A stretch of DNA of 64,000 nt from an uncultured Collinsella sp. (lineage in GTDB: Bacteria; Actinomycetota; Coriobacteriia; Coriobacteriales; Coriobacteriaceae). A model generated the notes under the pieces. The model was given only the letters and a program-made list of their open reading frames with translations. It was not told the DNA's origin and did no database searches. The stretch spans positions 1 to 64,000 of the forward strand of contig CABUKS010000012.1 of NCBI GenBank assembly GCA_902492235.1. Direction: 5' to 3'. Of the stretch, positions 24,848-34,305 are shown in pieces (the first letter of the stretch is position 1; each line of letters opens with the position of its first letter). The position numbers and the translations under genes are program-made.

Positions 24848-27649
24848 GTGGCAAACGAGTACAAGCAGACGATGAATCTGCCCAAGACCGGTTTTCCCAT
24901 GCGTGCCGGTCTTTCCAAGTCCGAGCCCAAGCGACTCAAGGACTGGCAGGACAACAAGGTCTACGAGCAGGTTCTAAAGAAGAACGAGGGTCACAAGAAG
25001 TTCGTGCTGCACGACGGTCCTCCGTACGCCAACGGTCCGATCCACATCGGCCATGCCATGAACAAGATCTCCAAGGACATGATCAACCGTTACTGGATGA
25101 TGCAGGGCTATGAGGTTCCCTATGTCCCCGGTTGGGACTGCCACGGTCAGCCGATCGAGCACAAGGTCGAGGAAAAGCTCGGCACCGAGAAGTTCAACCA
25201 GACCTCCACGGCCGAGATCCGCGAGCTTTGCAACGAGTTCGCTGTCGAGAACATCGAGCTCCAGAAGGCCGGCTTCCGTCGCTTGGGCGTGCTTGGCGAC
25301 TGGGACAACCCGTATCTGACGCTCTATCACCAGCACGACGCCGCCGACATCGAGGTCTTCAAGGCCATGTTCGATAAGGGCATGATCTATCGCGGTCACA
25401 AGCCGGTTCACTGGTGCAAGCACTGCCACACCGCGCTGGCCGAGGCCGAGATCGAGTACTCCGACGAGACGAGCCCGTCCATTTTCGTGCGCTTTGAGAT
25501 GACCTCCAAGCCCGCCGGCCTCGAGAACTTCGACGGCCCGGTTGACTTTATCATCTGGACGACCACGCCGTGGACCATCCCCTCCGACCAGGCCGTTTCC
25601 CTCAAGCCCGGCGCCGCCTACGTTGCCGTTGAGCACGATGGTCGTGCCGAGGTCATGCTCGAGGACCTGGCTCCCAAGTGCTGTGAGGAGTTTGGCTGGG
25701 AGTACACCCCGGTTATGGTCGACGGCAAGCCCTATGTGGTTCCCGCCGAGACCTTCCACCACATCCACTACAAGCAGCCAATCTTTGACGGTGTTGAGGG
25801 CGTGGCGCTGCTGGCCGATTACGTCGGTGTCGATGACGGTACCGGTATCGTCCACAACTCGCCCGGCCACGGCGTCGACGACTATTTTGCCTGCCTCAAG
25901 GAGGGCATCACCGACATCTGCATGCCGGTCGATGACGACGGCAAGTTCTACACCGGTGAGGAGTTTGGCACCGGTGGCCCCTTCAGCGGCATGGATACCG
26001 ACGAGGCCAACCCGCACATCATCGAGTTCCTGCGCGAGCGCGGCACCCTAGTCCTCGAGAAGAAGATCACGCACAGCTATCCGCACTGCTGGCGCTGCAA
26101 GCACCCGGTGCTCTTCCGTGCTACCGACCAGTGGTTCGTCTCGATGGATAAGACCGGTTTGCGCGAGCAGGCTGGCAAAGAGGTCTGCGAGAACGTCAAG
26201 TGGTATCCGGCCCACGCGGCAAACCGCATCGGTGCCATGGTCGAGCAGCGTCCCGACTGGTGCATCAGCCGTCAGCGCAACTGGGGCGTGCCTATCCCCA
26301 GCTACACTTGCGCCGACTGCGGCGAGAAGGTCATGAACGACGCCACGCTCGACGCCGTCATCAAGCTCTTCCACGAGAAGGGCTCCGACGCCTGGTTCAC
26401 CGACGCTCCCGAGAGCTACCTGGGCGAGGCTTGCGTTTGCCCCAAGTGTGGCGGCCATCACCTCAAGGCTGATAAGGACATTCTCGACGTGTGGTGGGAC
26501 TCCGGCGTGTCTTGGAAGGCCGTCTGCGAGTACCGCCCCGAGCTGGAGTACCCGGCGGATGTGTACCTCGAGGGCTCCGACCAGCACCGCGGTTGGTTCC
26601 AGAGCTCGCTGCTCACCTCGGTGGGTGCCAACGGCCACGCCCCGTACAAGGCGGTCGTCTCGCAGGGCTTCACACTCGATGGCCAGGGCCGCAAGATGTC
26701 CAAGTCGCTCGGCAATGTTATCGACCCCAATAAGGTCTGCGACGAGATGGGCGCTGACATCATCCGTCTGTGGGTTGCCTCCGTCGACACCAGCTCTGAC
26801 GTCTCTATCGACCACGAGATTCTCGCTCGTACGTCCGATGCCTATCGCCGTTTCCGCAACACGCTGCGCTTCTTGCTCTCCGAGCTCGAGGGTCAGTTTG
26901 AACCCGAGACCGACGGCGTCGCCTTTGCTGACTTGCTGCCGCTCGACAAGCTCATGGTTGCCCGTCTGACCCAGGTCCAGGCCGAGGTCGACGACGCCTA
27001 CGCCAGCTATGAGTTCCCGCGCGCCTACCGTGCGCTCTACGACTTCGTGGTTACCGAGCTTTCCAACGTGTACCTCGACGCCCTGAAGGACCGTCTGTAC
27101 TGCGACAAGCCCGGCTCGCTCGAGCGCCGCAGCGCACAGACCGTGCTGGCCGAGCTCTTCTCGATGCTCATGCGCGATCTGCAGCCGATCCTGTCCTACA
27201 CGGTCGATGAGGCCATGGCCTATGCGCCCGCCGGCTGCGTCGATCACCAGAAGTACGCCGCGCTGCTCGATTGGTACAAGTCGCCCATTACGGTCGACGA
27301 GGCCAATGAGTTTGAGGGTGTGCTCGAGGCTTCGCTCGAACTCCGTAGCGCCGTGACCAAGTCCCTTGAGGATGCCCGCTCTGCCGGCACCTTCACCAAG
27401 AGCCAGCAGGTTCGCGTCAAGGCGGTCGTTCCCGCCGAGATGTACGCGCTGCTGACCGGCGACAAGGCTGTCGACCTGGCCGAGTTCTACATCGTCTCCG
27501 ATGTTGAGCTGACCCAGGGCGAGGAACTCTCCGTTGCCATTGAAGCTGCCGAGGGCGAGTGCTGCGACCGTTGCTGGAACTACCGCACCACCGTTGGCGA
27601 GTACAACGGCCACGCACATATCTGTAAGCGCTGCGCTGATGCGCTGTAG
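24848..27649 (+). CDS. ileS: Isoleucyl-tRNA synthetase
   Basis: IleS of 933 residues charges tRNA-Ile. HIGH (PIHIGHA) is near residue 63, KMSKS near 616, and a C-terminal zinc finger CDRCW...CKRC near 910-930. The editing CP1 domain lies between about 185 and 400, with TTPWTIPSD. This is the bacterial type-1 form with the C-terminal zinc site. The GTG start at 24848 follows GAAAGGGG. Expression is controlled by the T-box leader. Confidence 0.97.
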   Translation: MANEYKQTMNLPKTGFPMRAGLSKSEPKRLKDWQDNKVYEQVLKKNEGHKKFVLHDGPPYANGPIHIGHAMNKISKDMINRYWMMQGYEVPYVPGWDCHGQPIEHKVEEKLGTEKFNQTSTAEIRELCNEFAVENIELQKAGFRRLGVLGDWDNPYLTLYHQHDAADIEVFKAMFDKGMIYRGHKPVHWCKHCHTALAEAEIEYSDETSPSIFVRFEMTSKPAGLENFDGPVDFIIWTTTPWTIPSDQAVSLKPGAAYVAVEHDGRAEVMLEDLAPKCCEEFGWEYTPVMVDGKPYVVPAETFHHIHYKQPIFDGVEGVALLADYVGVDDGTGIVHNSPGHGVDDYFACLKEGITDICMPVDDDGKFYTGEEFGTGGPFSGMDTDEANPHIIEFLRERGTLVLEKKITHSYPHCWRCKHPVLFRATDQWFVSMDKTGLREQAGKEVCENVKWYPAHAANRIGAMVEQRPDWCISRQRNWGVPIPSYTCADCGEKVMNDATLDAVIKLFHEKGSDAWFTDAPESYLGEACVCPKCGGHHLKADKDILDVWWDSGVSWKAVCEYRPELEYPADVYLEGSDQHRGWFQSSLLTSVGANGHAPYKAVVSQGFTLDGQGRKMSKSLGNVIDPNKVCDEMGADIIRLWVASVDTSSDVSIDHEILARTSDAYRRFRNTLRFLLSELEGQFEPETDGVAFADLLPLDKLMVARLTQVQAEVDDAYASYEFPRAYRALYDFVVTELSNVYLDALKDRLYCDKPGSLERRSAQTVLAELFSMLMRDLQPILSYTVDEAMAYAPAGCVDHQKYAALLDWYKSPITVDEANEFEGVLEASLELRSAVTKSLEDARSAGTFTKSQQVRVKAVVPAEMYALLTGDKAVDLAEFYIVSDVELTQGEELSVAIEAAEGECCDRCWNYRTTVGEYNGHAHICKRCADAL

Positions 27650-27678
27650 GTTACGGCGTTCGTAGAACGCCGTAACCT
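27648..27678. repeat. Perfect 14-bp inverted repeat at the ileS stop
   Basis: AGGTTACGGCGTTC and its complement flank a 3-nt loop. No T run follows. It may be a transcript-end hairpin. Confidence 0.65.
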
Positions 27679-27689
27679 ACCGACGCTGC

Positions 27690-27787
27690 AAACGCCCCTA
27701 AGCGGCAATCTGACGTTCAATCGTCGGTCGCGTACCAAAGTACGCTTCCCTCCTCTTTCACGTCACCTTGCTCGCTTAGGGACGTTT
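27690..27787. repeat. MITE-like or structured RNA element downstream of ileS
   Basis: Terminal arms at 27690-27704 and 27773-27787 match over 14 of 15 bases (AAACGYCCCTAAGCG). Inside lie a perfect hairpin GCGTAC/GTACGC (27730-27745), GACG/CGTC (27712-27725), and TGACG/CGTCA (27711-27715 with 27761-27765). The interval has no gene. It may be a non-autonomous repeat or a folded 3' UTR. Confidence 0.55.
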
Positions 27788-27870
27788 TCGCTGTTGGCGA
27801 CGGTAATGCGGCGTTTCCATTGCTGGAGCTAAAGGCTTTCTTTCGCTTTCGCTCTTAGTCGAAAGCTATC

Positions 27871-27904
27871 AAGCGACATTCCGTTTTTCGGAATGTCGCT
27901 TTTG
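27871..27904 (+). terminator. Strong terminator before lspA
   Basis: The perfect 13-bp stem AAGCGACATTCCG/CGGAATGTCGCTT has loop TTTTT and a T-rich tail. The remainder of 27788-28021 shows no gene. Confidence 0.88.
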
Positions 27905-28021
27905 TTTTGTGCTGGTTATTTCGCCAGCGTTGGTGAATATGCTGCGTGTTTGGCGTTTGTCACTATAAGATGGTTACTTACGTTAAACGTAATTCGATTG
28001 TTTTGAGGGTAGGGGATTTCT

Positions 28022-28621
28022 TTGGGTCGTGGTGCGGATATGACGCCGCCTTTGCGTTGGCGGTTGGGTGTTGCTGGTGGGGTGGCGCTGGTTGTGCTGC
28101 TTGTTGACCAGTTGACCAAGCTTGCGGTTCGTGCCGTGGGCGATGCACTGCATGTGACCGTCATCCCCGGCGTGATCGACTTCCTGTTTGTCCGCAATAT
28201 CGGCGCTGCCTTTAGCATGGGCGAGGGGCATGGCATCGCGTTTGCCGTGCTGGCGCTGGCGGTCATTGTCGCTATTGCCGTGTACCTCGTTCGTGCACCC
28301 CAGCTTGCCCATCTTGAGGTTGTGGGCATGGCGATGGTTGCGGGCGGTGCTATCGGAAACGCTATCGATCGTTTGGCCTTTGGCTTCGTGACCGATTTTA
28401 TTGCCACCACCTTCATTGACTTCCCCGTCTTCAATGTGGCCGATATCGGCATTACGGTCGGTGTTGTGCTGGCGCTTATCGGTTACATGTTCTTGAGTCC
28501 CGCCGCTCGCGAGGTCGATGCGACTGCTGAGCTCAATGCCCGTGATGAGGCCCGCGCTAAGCGCAAAGCCAAGCAGCGTGGGGAGCGTGCCCGCAAGATT
28601 CGCGAAAGGAATGAGCGTTAA
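28022..28621 (+). CDS. lspA: Lipoprotein signal peptidase
   Basis: LspA cleaves lipid-modified prolipoproteins at the membrane. The 199-residue protein has four hydrophobic segments and both catalytic motifs, GNAIDRL (about residues 116-122) and FNVADIGI (about 138-145), providing the aspartate pair. The C terminus adds about 45 very basic residues (ARAKRKAKQRGE region), longer than usual and probably cytoplasmic. The TTG at 28022 follows TAGGGGAT; ATG 28040 is an alternative. It overlaps the next gene by one base. Confidence 0.93.
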   Translation: MGRGADMTPPLRWRLGVAGGVALVVLLVDQLTKLAVRAVGDALHVTVIPGVIDFLFVRNIGAAFSMGEGHGIAFAVLALAVIVAIAVYLVRAPQLAHLEVVGMAMVAGGAIGNAIDRLAFGFVTDFIATTFIDFPVFNVADIGITVGVVLALIGYMFLSPAAREVDATAELNARDEARAKRKAKQRGERARKIRERNER

Positions 28622-29634
28622 TGGCCGACATCCATATTCTTGTTGCCGACGATTGCTCTGGCCAGCGTCTCGACACCTTTCTGGGTGCCAACGACGGCTG
28701 CCCCACGCGCTCTGCCTGCGCGCATCTGATCGAGGGCGGCGCCGTAATCGTGAACGGCGAGACCTGTCTGTCAAAAAAGTATGCCGTACGCGCCGGTGAC
28801 CGCATCTCGGTCGACCTGCCCGAGCCGCACGATCCCACCGATGTGATTCCCGAGGCCATCCCGCTCGACATTCGCTATGAGGACGACTATCTCATTGTGC
28901 TCTCCAAGCAGCGCGGGCTGGTGTGCCATCCCGCCCACGGCCACGAGAGCGGCACGCTTGCGAACGCCTTGGTCTACCACTGCGGTATCGATCATCTTGG
29001 TACCGTGCAGGGTGAGGACCGCCCCGGCATCGTGCATCGCCTGGATCGCGATACCTCGGGCCTTATGCTCGCGGCAAAAGACGACGACACCCAGCGCGCG
29101 CTTCAAAATCTCATTCGCACGCGTACGCTCGACCGCCGCTATATCACGCTTGTCCACGGGCACATCGCCATGGACGAGGGCACCATCAATACCGGTATCG
29201 CCCGTTCTACGCGCGACCGCGTCAAGATGGCGGTTTCGGACGACCCCTTTGCCCGTCAGGCCATTACGACCTTTAAAGTCCTCGAGCGCTTTGATTCCAC
29301 GCGCTTTGACGATGGTTATACGCTCGTTGAGTGCCATCTGTTTACCGGTCGCACGCACCAGATTCGCGTGCATATGCGTCATATCAACCACGCCTGCGTG
29401 GGCGATCCACTCTACGGCAAGTGCGATGCGCGCGCCGACCAGGGCCTGACCAGGCAGTTCCTTCATTCCTGGCGCGTGGCGTTCGACCATCCCGTGACGG
29501 GGGAGCGCATTGAGTGCCGCGACGAGTTGCCGTGGGATCTCGCTGCTGTTCTCGACGATCTGGCTCCGCGCTCGCTCGGTCGCACGGCCGTTGGAGATGA
29601 AATCGTTCCGCAGCTCGGTCTTCTCGAAGCCTAG
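28621..29634 (+). CDS. RluA-family rRNA pseudouridine synthase
   Basis: This protein of 337 residues has an N-terminal S4 RNA-binding domain (about 15-75) and an RluA catalytic domain with HRLDRDTSGLML (catalytic Asp near residue 143), followed by LFTGRTHQIRVH. The rluD-like gene directly after lspA is a widespread order. It would modify 23S rRNA uridines; the exact sites are not readable from sequence. A Thr/Arg-rich insertion is not seen; the length is normal. Confidence 0.93.
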   Translation: MADIHILVADDCSGQRLDTFLGANDGCPTRSACAHLIEGGAVIVNGETCLSKKYAVRAGDRISVDLPEPHDPTDVIPEAIPLDIRYEDDYLIVLSKQRGLVCHPAHGHESGTLANALVYHCGIDHLGTVQGEDRPGIVHRLDRDTSGLMLAAKDDDTQRALQNLIRTRTLDRRYITLVHGHIAMDEGTINTGIARSTRDRVKMAVSDDPFARQAITTFKVLERFDSTRFDDGYTLVECHLFTGRTHQIRVHMRHINHACVGDPLYGKCDARADQGLTRQFLHSWRVAFDHPVTGERIECRDELPWDLAAVLDDLAPRSLGRTAVGDEIVPQLGLLEA

Positions 29635-29652
29635 CCAGTATTAGGTGGTTTC

Positions 29653-29682
29653 TTGAACTCGATTAGCCTGCGGTAAGATATA
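29653..29682 (+). promoter_or_regulatory. Promoter of the glycosyltransferase gene
   Basis: TTGAAC at 29653-29658 is followed by TAAGATATA at 29674-29682, giving a -10 at 15 to 18 bp. Confidence 0.5.
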
Positions 29683-29716
29683 CGATTGTTTACGTTACGC
29701 GTTGCTGGGAGCCTGC

Positions 29717-31012
29717 ATGCTCGCCTTTTTACAAACCAACACACCCATCGTGATCTTCAACCAGATTGTCGTCACGCTGCTCACGGTCTGCTTTCTGTAC
29801 CAGGTGGTCTTCTTTGTCATTGGCGCTCTTCGTGGCGAGGTCGCGCCTCCCAAGGCCAAAAAACTCCATCGCTATGCCTTTTTTATCGCGGCGCATAATG
29901 AGGAGGCCGTGATCGCCAACCTCGTTCGCTCCATCAAGGACCAGGATTATCCGTCCGAGCTCATCGAGGTTTTCGTGGTCGCCGATGCCTGCACCGACAA
30001 CACGGCGCAGCTCGCGCGCGAGGCCGGTGCCATTGTTTACGAGCGCAATGACCTGGCCCGCAAGGGCAAGAGCTGGGTCATGGACTTTGGCTTCGACCGC
30101 ATTCTCAACGAGTATCCCGACACGTTTGAGGGCTACTTTATCTTCGATGCCGATAACGTTATCTCCCGCGATTACGTTTCCAAGATGAATGATGCCTTTG
30201 ACCAGGGCTTCCATGTGGTCACGAGCTATCGCAATTCCAAGAACTTCGGCAGCTCGTGGATCTCGGCTGCTAATGCCACGTGGTATCTACGCGAGGCGCG
30301 CTTCCTCAACAACGCGCGTAATATCTGCAAGACGTCCTGCGCCGTCTCGGGTTCGGGCTACCTCATCTCCGCCAGTGTCATCGAGGGCATGCACGGTTGG
30401 CAGTTCCACACGCTGACCGAGGACATTCAGTTCACTACGTTCTGCGCTATTCACGGTATTCGCATTGGCTATGCGCCGGCGGAGTTCTTTGACGAGCAAC
30501 CCGTGACGTTCAAGGCATCCTGGAAGCAGCGTATGCGCTGGACCAAGGGCTTTTACCAGGTGTTCTTTACTTACGGTAAGCATCTGGTCAAGTCGACGTT
30601 CCGCTATCATCGCTTTGCCGCCTACGACATGTTCATGACGATCGCCCCGGGTATGCTGCTATCGCTGATCTCGATGCTCGCTAATGCGACGTTCTTGATA
30701 GTGGGTGGCCTTTCGCATGGTTTCTTGGCTACCGAAGTCGAGATGCAGGCGTGCGCCGCTTCGCTCATTATGACCTTCGCCATGATGTATCAGACCTTCT
30801 TTATCCTGGCGCTGCTCACGACTATCTTTGAGTACAAGCACATTCACTGCGCGCAAAAGTGGCGTCTGGTGACTAACCTGTTTACCTTCCCGATCTTTAT
30901 GTTCAGCTATATCCCCATCACGGTGGCCGCGCTGTTCCTGAAGGTCGACTGGGTGCCGACGCAGCACGCCGTCAACGTTACCCTTGACGAGGTCATGCAA
31001 GGCGCCAAATAA
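29717..31012 (+). CDS. Membrane glycosyltransferase, family 2
   Basis: This 431-residue protein has an N-terminal membrane segment (about 12-38), a GT-A domain with FFIAAHNEE, the metal-binding IFDADN, LTEDIQ and the processive-type QRMRWTKG (Q/RxxRW), then three to four C-terminal membrane helices. This layout matches processive GT2 enzymes of the cellulose/hyaluronan/poly-GlcNAc type, so it probably makes a cell-surface polysaccharide; the sugar is unknown. The ATG at 29717 follows TGGGAG; a TTG at 29702 is an alternative. No partner polysaccharide genes are adjacent. Confidence 0.88.
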   Translation: MLAFLQTNTPIVIFNQIVVTLLTVCFLYQVVFFVIGALRGEVAPPKAKKLHRYAFFIAAHNEEAVIANLVRSIKDQDYPSELIEVFVVADACTDNTAQLAREAGAIVYERNDLARKGKSWVMDFGFDRILNEYPDTFEGYFIFDADNVISRDYVSKMNDAFDQGFHVVTSYRNSKNFGSSWISAANATWYLREARFLNNARNICKTSCAVSGSGYLISASVIEGMHGWQFHTLTEDIQFTTFCAIHGIRIGYAPAEFFDEQPVTFKASWKQRMRWTKGFYQVFFTYGKHLVKSTFRYHRFAAYDMFMTIAPGMLLSLISMLANATFLIVGGLSHGFLATEVEMQACAASLIMTFAMMYQTFFILALLTTIFEYKHIHCAQKWRLVTNLFTFPIFMFSYIPITVAALFLKVDWVPTQHAVNVTLDEVMQGAK

Positions 31013-31020
31013 CCACCACC

Positions 31021-31062
31021 AAAACCACCGCAAAGGGGACAGGCACCTTTGTGGTGGTTTTT
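31021..31062 (+). terminator. Terminator after the glycosyltransferase
   Basis: AAAACCACCGCAAAGG pairs with CCTTTGTGGTGGTTTT, followed by TT. The arms resemble those at 23228-23269. Confidence 0.85.
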
Positions 31063-31093
31063 GCTTTTGCGATGCAGCTCGAGGAGGAGTCCG

Positions 31094-31516
31094 ATGGTCT
31101 ATATCCCGTTTTGGATTTGCATCTTTGCCGGCGTGGCAATTGATGCCCGAGAGCGACGGTTTCCCAATGGGCTTGCCGGCGCATGTGCCGTGGCGGCGTT
31201 GGCGGGCGTTTGGCTCGACAGGGGCGTTAACACTGCACTTGATCATGCCGGTCTTGCGGTCATCGTCTACCTTGCCCTTGTGCTTACTGAGTCGCTCTGG
31301 CGGCGCCTTCGTCAAGCCCCGGGGATTGGCATGGGGGACGCCAAAGCACTCTTCGCGCTTTGCACGCTCGACCCTATGGGCGGCATCGTGGCATTTGCCG
31401 TTTCGCTCCTGGTCTTGGCCCTCTCCTGTCTCTTCACAAAATCACGCTCCCTGCCATTGCTCCCGTTTTTGGTGCCGATTTTTGCCATAATCGAGGTCGT
31501 GGGCTGCACTTTGTAA
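31094..31516 (+). CDS. Small prepilin peptidase-like protein (A24 family)
   Basis: This hydrophobic protein has 140 residues and four membrane segments. It carries the two aspartates of A24 aspartyl proteases: AGVAIDARERRFPNG near residue 14 and the GMGD motif (GIGMGDAKAL) near residue 80. It lacks the N-terminal methylase domain, like TadV/CpaA enzymes. AGGAGG precedes the ATG at 31094. No pilin or Tad genes are in the window, so its substrate must be encoded elsewhere. Confidence 0.82.
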   Translation: MVYIPFWICIFAGVAIDARERRFPNGLAGACAVAALAGVWLDRGVNTALDHAGLAVIVYLALVLTESLWRRLRQAPGIGMGDAKALFALCTLDPMGGIVAFAVSLLVLALSCLFTKSRSLPLLPFLVPIFAIIEVVGCTL

Positions 31517-31547
31517 CCGATTGCGCATCCTTCTTAAGGAGCATGCC

Positions 31548-32795
31548 ATGGCAACTAATCAAGAAACGGCCGTCATTAAGGCGCGCATGGACCGTATTCC
31601 TTCGGCGTTGTCGCCCGAACTTGTCGAGCGCATTGCCACCGATCGTGCTTCGGGCTATGTTAACCCGTATCGTTGCAACGACGATCGGGCCATTCGTCGT
31701 ATTGATCGCGACGCTGACAAAGGTACGCTTATGCGTCCGGCGTTTATGCGCGATACCGAAAAGATACTTCATCTTCCGTCGTACACCCGTTATGCAGGCA
31801 AAACGCAGGTCTTTAGCTTCCGTAGCAATGACGATCTGTCACGCCGCGGTTTGCACGTGCAGCTTGTCTCCCGCATTGCGCGCGATATCGGTCGCGCCCT
31901 GGGGCTCAATTGCGATTTGATCGAGGCGATTGGCCTGGGTCATGACTTGGGACACACGCCTTTCGGCCATGCCGGCGAGCGCTTCCTCAACGATATCTAT
32001 CATGAGCGCACGGGGCGTTATTTTTTCCATAACGTGCAGTCGGTCCGCGTGCTCGACGCGCTGTACGGCCGCAACGTGTCGCTCCAGACGCTCGACGGCG
32101 TGCTATGCCATAACGGCGAGTACGAGCAGCGTGTGTTTGAGCTCTCGGACATGAGCTCTTTTGACCAGTTTGACCAGACGGTTGAGGATTGCATTGCCAC
32201 GGGCTATAGCGCAATTGAGCATCTGCGTCCTATGACGCTCGAAGGCTGCGTCGTTCGCATCTCGGATATTCTTGCCTACGTCGGTCGCGACCGCCAGGAT
32301 GCGATCGCGGCTGGCCTGCTTTCGCCCGACGCTTTTGATGATGGCCGGGGCGGTGCCTACAACAGTTGGATCCTCACGCACGCTTCCATCGATATCGTTG
32401 AGCACAGCTATGGTAAGCCGCGCATCGAGATGAGCGAGGACCTGTTTGAGGAAATCCGTCGAGCCAAGCGCGAGAACTACGAGAAGATCTATAGCAAGGG
32501 TGGTATCGAAGGCGATTCCGAGGTGGAGCTGCGCGAGGCGTTCGAAAAGCTCTACGACCGTTGCCTGCGGGATCTAAACAGTGGTGACGAGTCCTCTTAC
32601 ATCTTTAAGCACCATATTTCGCGCATTGAGCAGCAGCTTTCCTACTACGATCGCACCTATGCCTGGCAGGACGACAAGGATCAAGCCGTGGTGGATTATA
32701 TCGCGAGCATGACGGACGGTTATTTCTGCGAACTGACGAGCAAGCTGTTCCCGGGTCTAAAGTTTCCGCATCGTACCTATATTAACGAACGGTAG
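31548..32795 (+). CDS. dgt: dGTPase-like HD-domain triphosphohydrolase
   Basis: This 415-residue protein has the HD metal site in LGHDLGHTPFGHAGE (about residues 135-149), with a preceding His in the SFRSNDDLSRRGLH region. Family members hydrolyse dNTPs to deoxynucleoside and triphosphate, often dGTP. The C terminus matches the long Dgt type. AAGGA precedes the ATG at 31548. It comes directly before rarA; a shared role in nucleotide pool or fork maintenance is inference. Confidence 0.88.
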   Translation: MATNQETAVIKARMDRIPSALSPELVERIATDRASGYVNPYRCNDDRAIRRIDRDADKGTLMRPAFMRDTEKILHLPSYTRYAGKTQVFSFRSNDDLSRRGLHVQLVSRIARDIGRALGLNCDLIEAIGLGHDLGHTPFGHAGERFLNDIYHERTGRYFFHNVQSVRVLDALYGRNVSLQTLDGVLCHNGEYEQRVFELSDMSSFDQFDQTVEDCIATGYSAIEHLRPMTLEGCVVRISDILAYVGRDRQDAIAAGLLSPDAFDDGRGGAYNSWILTHASIDIVEHSYGKPRIEMSEDLFEEIRRAKRENYEKIYSKGGIEGDSEVELREAFEKLYDRCLRDLNSGDESSYIFKHHISRIEQQLSYYDRTYAWQDDKDQAVVDYIASMTDGYFCELTSKLFPGLKFPHRTYINER

Positions 32796-32810
32796 TTCGT
32801 ATTAATTCGG

Positions 32811-32816
32811 TATACT
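32811..32816 (+). promoter_or_regulatory. Possible -10 before rarA
   Basis: TATACT lies 40 bp before the rarA start; no matching -35 is evident. Confidence 0.38.
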
Positions 32817-32855
32817 GTTAGTGGAAAACGTATTTGATTGATACACGGGATGGCT

Positions 32856-34205
32856 ATGGACGACCTTTTTTCTGCCTCGACGCGCGAGCGTTCCTTTAAA
32901 AATGCGCCGCTCGCGGTGCGCATGCGACCCAATTCGCTCGACGAGTACGTGGGCCAGCAAAAGGCCGTCGGTAAGGGTTCATGGCTGCGTGCCGCGATCG
33001 AGCACGACGTGCTTTCGAGCGTGATTCTGTACGGGCCTGCCGGTACGGGCAAGACGACGCTGGCCCACATTATCGCCAACCATACCAAGAGCGAGTTTGT
33101 CGAGGTCAGCGCCGTCACGGGTACCGTGAAGGACCTGCGTCGCGTGATTGATGAGGCCAAGACGCGCCTGAATACGTACGACCGCCGCACCATCCTGTTT
33201 ATCGACGAGATTCATCGCTTTTCGAAGTCACAGCAGGATGCATTGCTGCATGCGGTTGAGAACCGTACCGTCATTATGATTGGTGCCACGACGGAGAACC
33301 CGTACTTCGAGGTCAACTCGGCGTTGCTCTCGCGTGGTCGTGTGGTGGAACTTGAACACCTTAAGGACGAGGACATAGCCACGCTGATCGAGCGTGCGCT
33401 CGAGGCTCCGCATGGCCTGAACGGTAAGTTCTCGGCCGATGAGGATACGGTCAAGACCATTTGTACGCTGGCCGCGGGTGATGCACGCTCGGCCCTGACG
33501 ACACTTGAGCTGGCGAGCGAGATTGCCGTCACGCGTCCCGATACCGAGGGAACGCCAGCGCCGTCGGCGGGGGAGCGCTATCCCATCACCGTGGATGACG
33601 TAAAGATTGCCAACCCGCGTCGCGGCTTTACGTATGACAAAAACGGTGACATGCACTACGACATCATCAGTGCGTTCATCAAGTCCATGCGCGGTAGCGA
33701 CCCCGATGCCACGGTCTACTGGCTTGCGCGCATGATCGATGCAGGGGAGGATCCTAAGTTTATCGCCCGTCGCATTATGATTCATGCCTCTGAGGACGTT
33801 GGCAACGCCGACCCGCAGGCGCTTCTTATAGCGCATGCTGCGTTTAAATCTGCCGAGGTTATTGGCTATCCCGAGTGCCGTATTAACCTCGCGCAGGCTG
33901 CGCTCTATGTTTGTTTGGCGCCTAAGTCCAATGCATGTGAGGCTTCGATCGATGCGGCGCTGGCCGATATCCATTCTAGTGGGCTTCGCGAGGTGCCGAG
34001 TTATCTGCGCGATCGTCATCGCCCGGGCAGCGATGAATACGGTGTGTATAAGTATCCACATGATTATCCCGAAGGCTGGGTCGATCAGCGCTATTTGCCC
34101 GAGGGACTGGAGCGCGGCGCGTTCTGGCAGCCTGCCGGCCGCGGTTGGGAAGAATGGCGCGTAGAGCAAAGCGAACGCGACCGCAGCGGGAATGCACCGA
34201 AGTAG
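32856..34205 (+). CDS. rarA: Replication-associated recombination protein RarA (MgsA)
   Basis: This AAA+ protein of 449 residues carries MRPNSLDEYVGQ, Walker A YGPAGTGKTT (about residues 64-73), Walker B LFIDEIHRF and sensor 1 GATTENPYF. It acts at stalled forks with SSB. The MDDLFSAS start at 32856 resembles usual RarA N termini; ATG 32850 and TTG 32838 are alternatives. An acidic insertion near residue 245 (DTEGTPAPSAGE) looks like a flexible loop. Confidence 0.94.
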   Translation: MDDLFSASTRERSFKNAPLAVRMRPNSLDEYVGQQKAVGKGSWLRAAIEHDVLSSVILYGPAGTGKTTLAHIIANHTKSEFVEVSAVTGTVKDLRRVIDEAKTRLNTYDRRTILFIDEIHRFSKSQQDALLHAVENRTVIMIGATTENPYFEVNSALLSRGRVVELEHLKDEDIATLIERALEAPHGLNGKFSADEDTVKTICTLAAGDARSALTTLELASEIAVTRPDTEGTPAPSAGERYPITVDDVKIANPRRGFTYDKNGDMHYDIISAFIKSMRGSDPDATVYWLARMIDAGEDPKFIARRIMIHASEDVGNADPQALLIAHAAFKSAEVIGYPECRINLAQAALYVCLAPKSNACEASIDAALADIHSSGLREVPSYLRDRHRPGSDEYGVYKYPHDYPEGWVDQRYLPEGLERGAFWQPAGRGWEEWRVEQSERDRSGNAPK

Positions 34206-34305
34206 CTGCTGATAATTTTGTCCCACGTTGCTGCTCTTGGCATGTTCGGTCTCCTTTGGGGTACCATGGAAGGAGTCTGTATTTCGATTCTTCCGGGAGG
34301 CTTGT

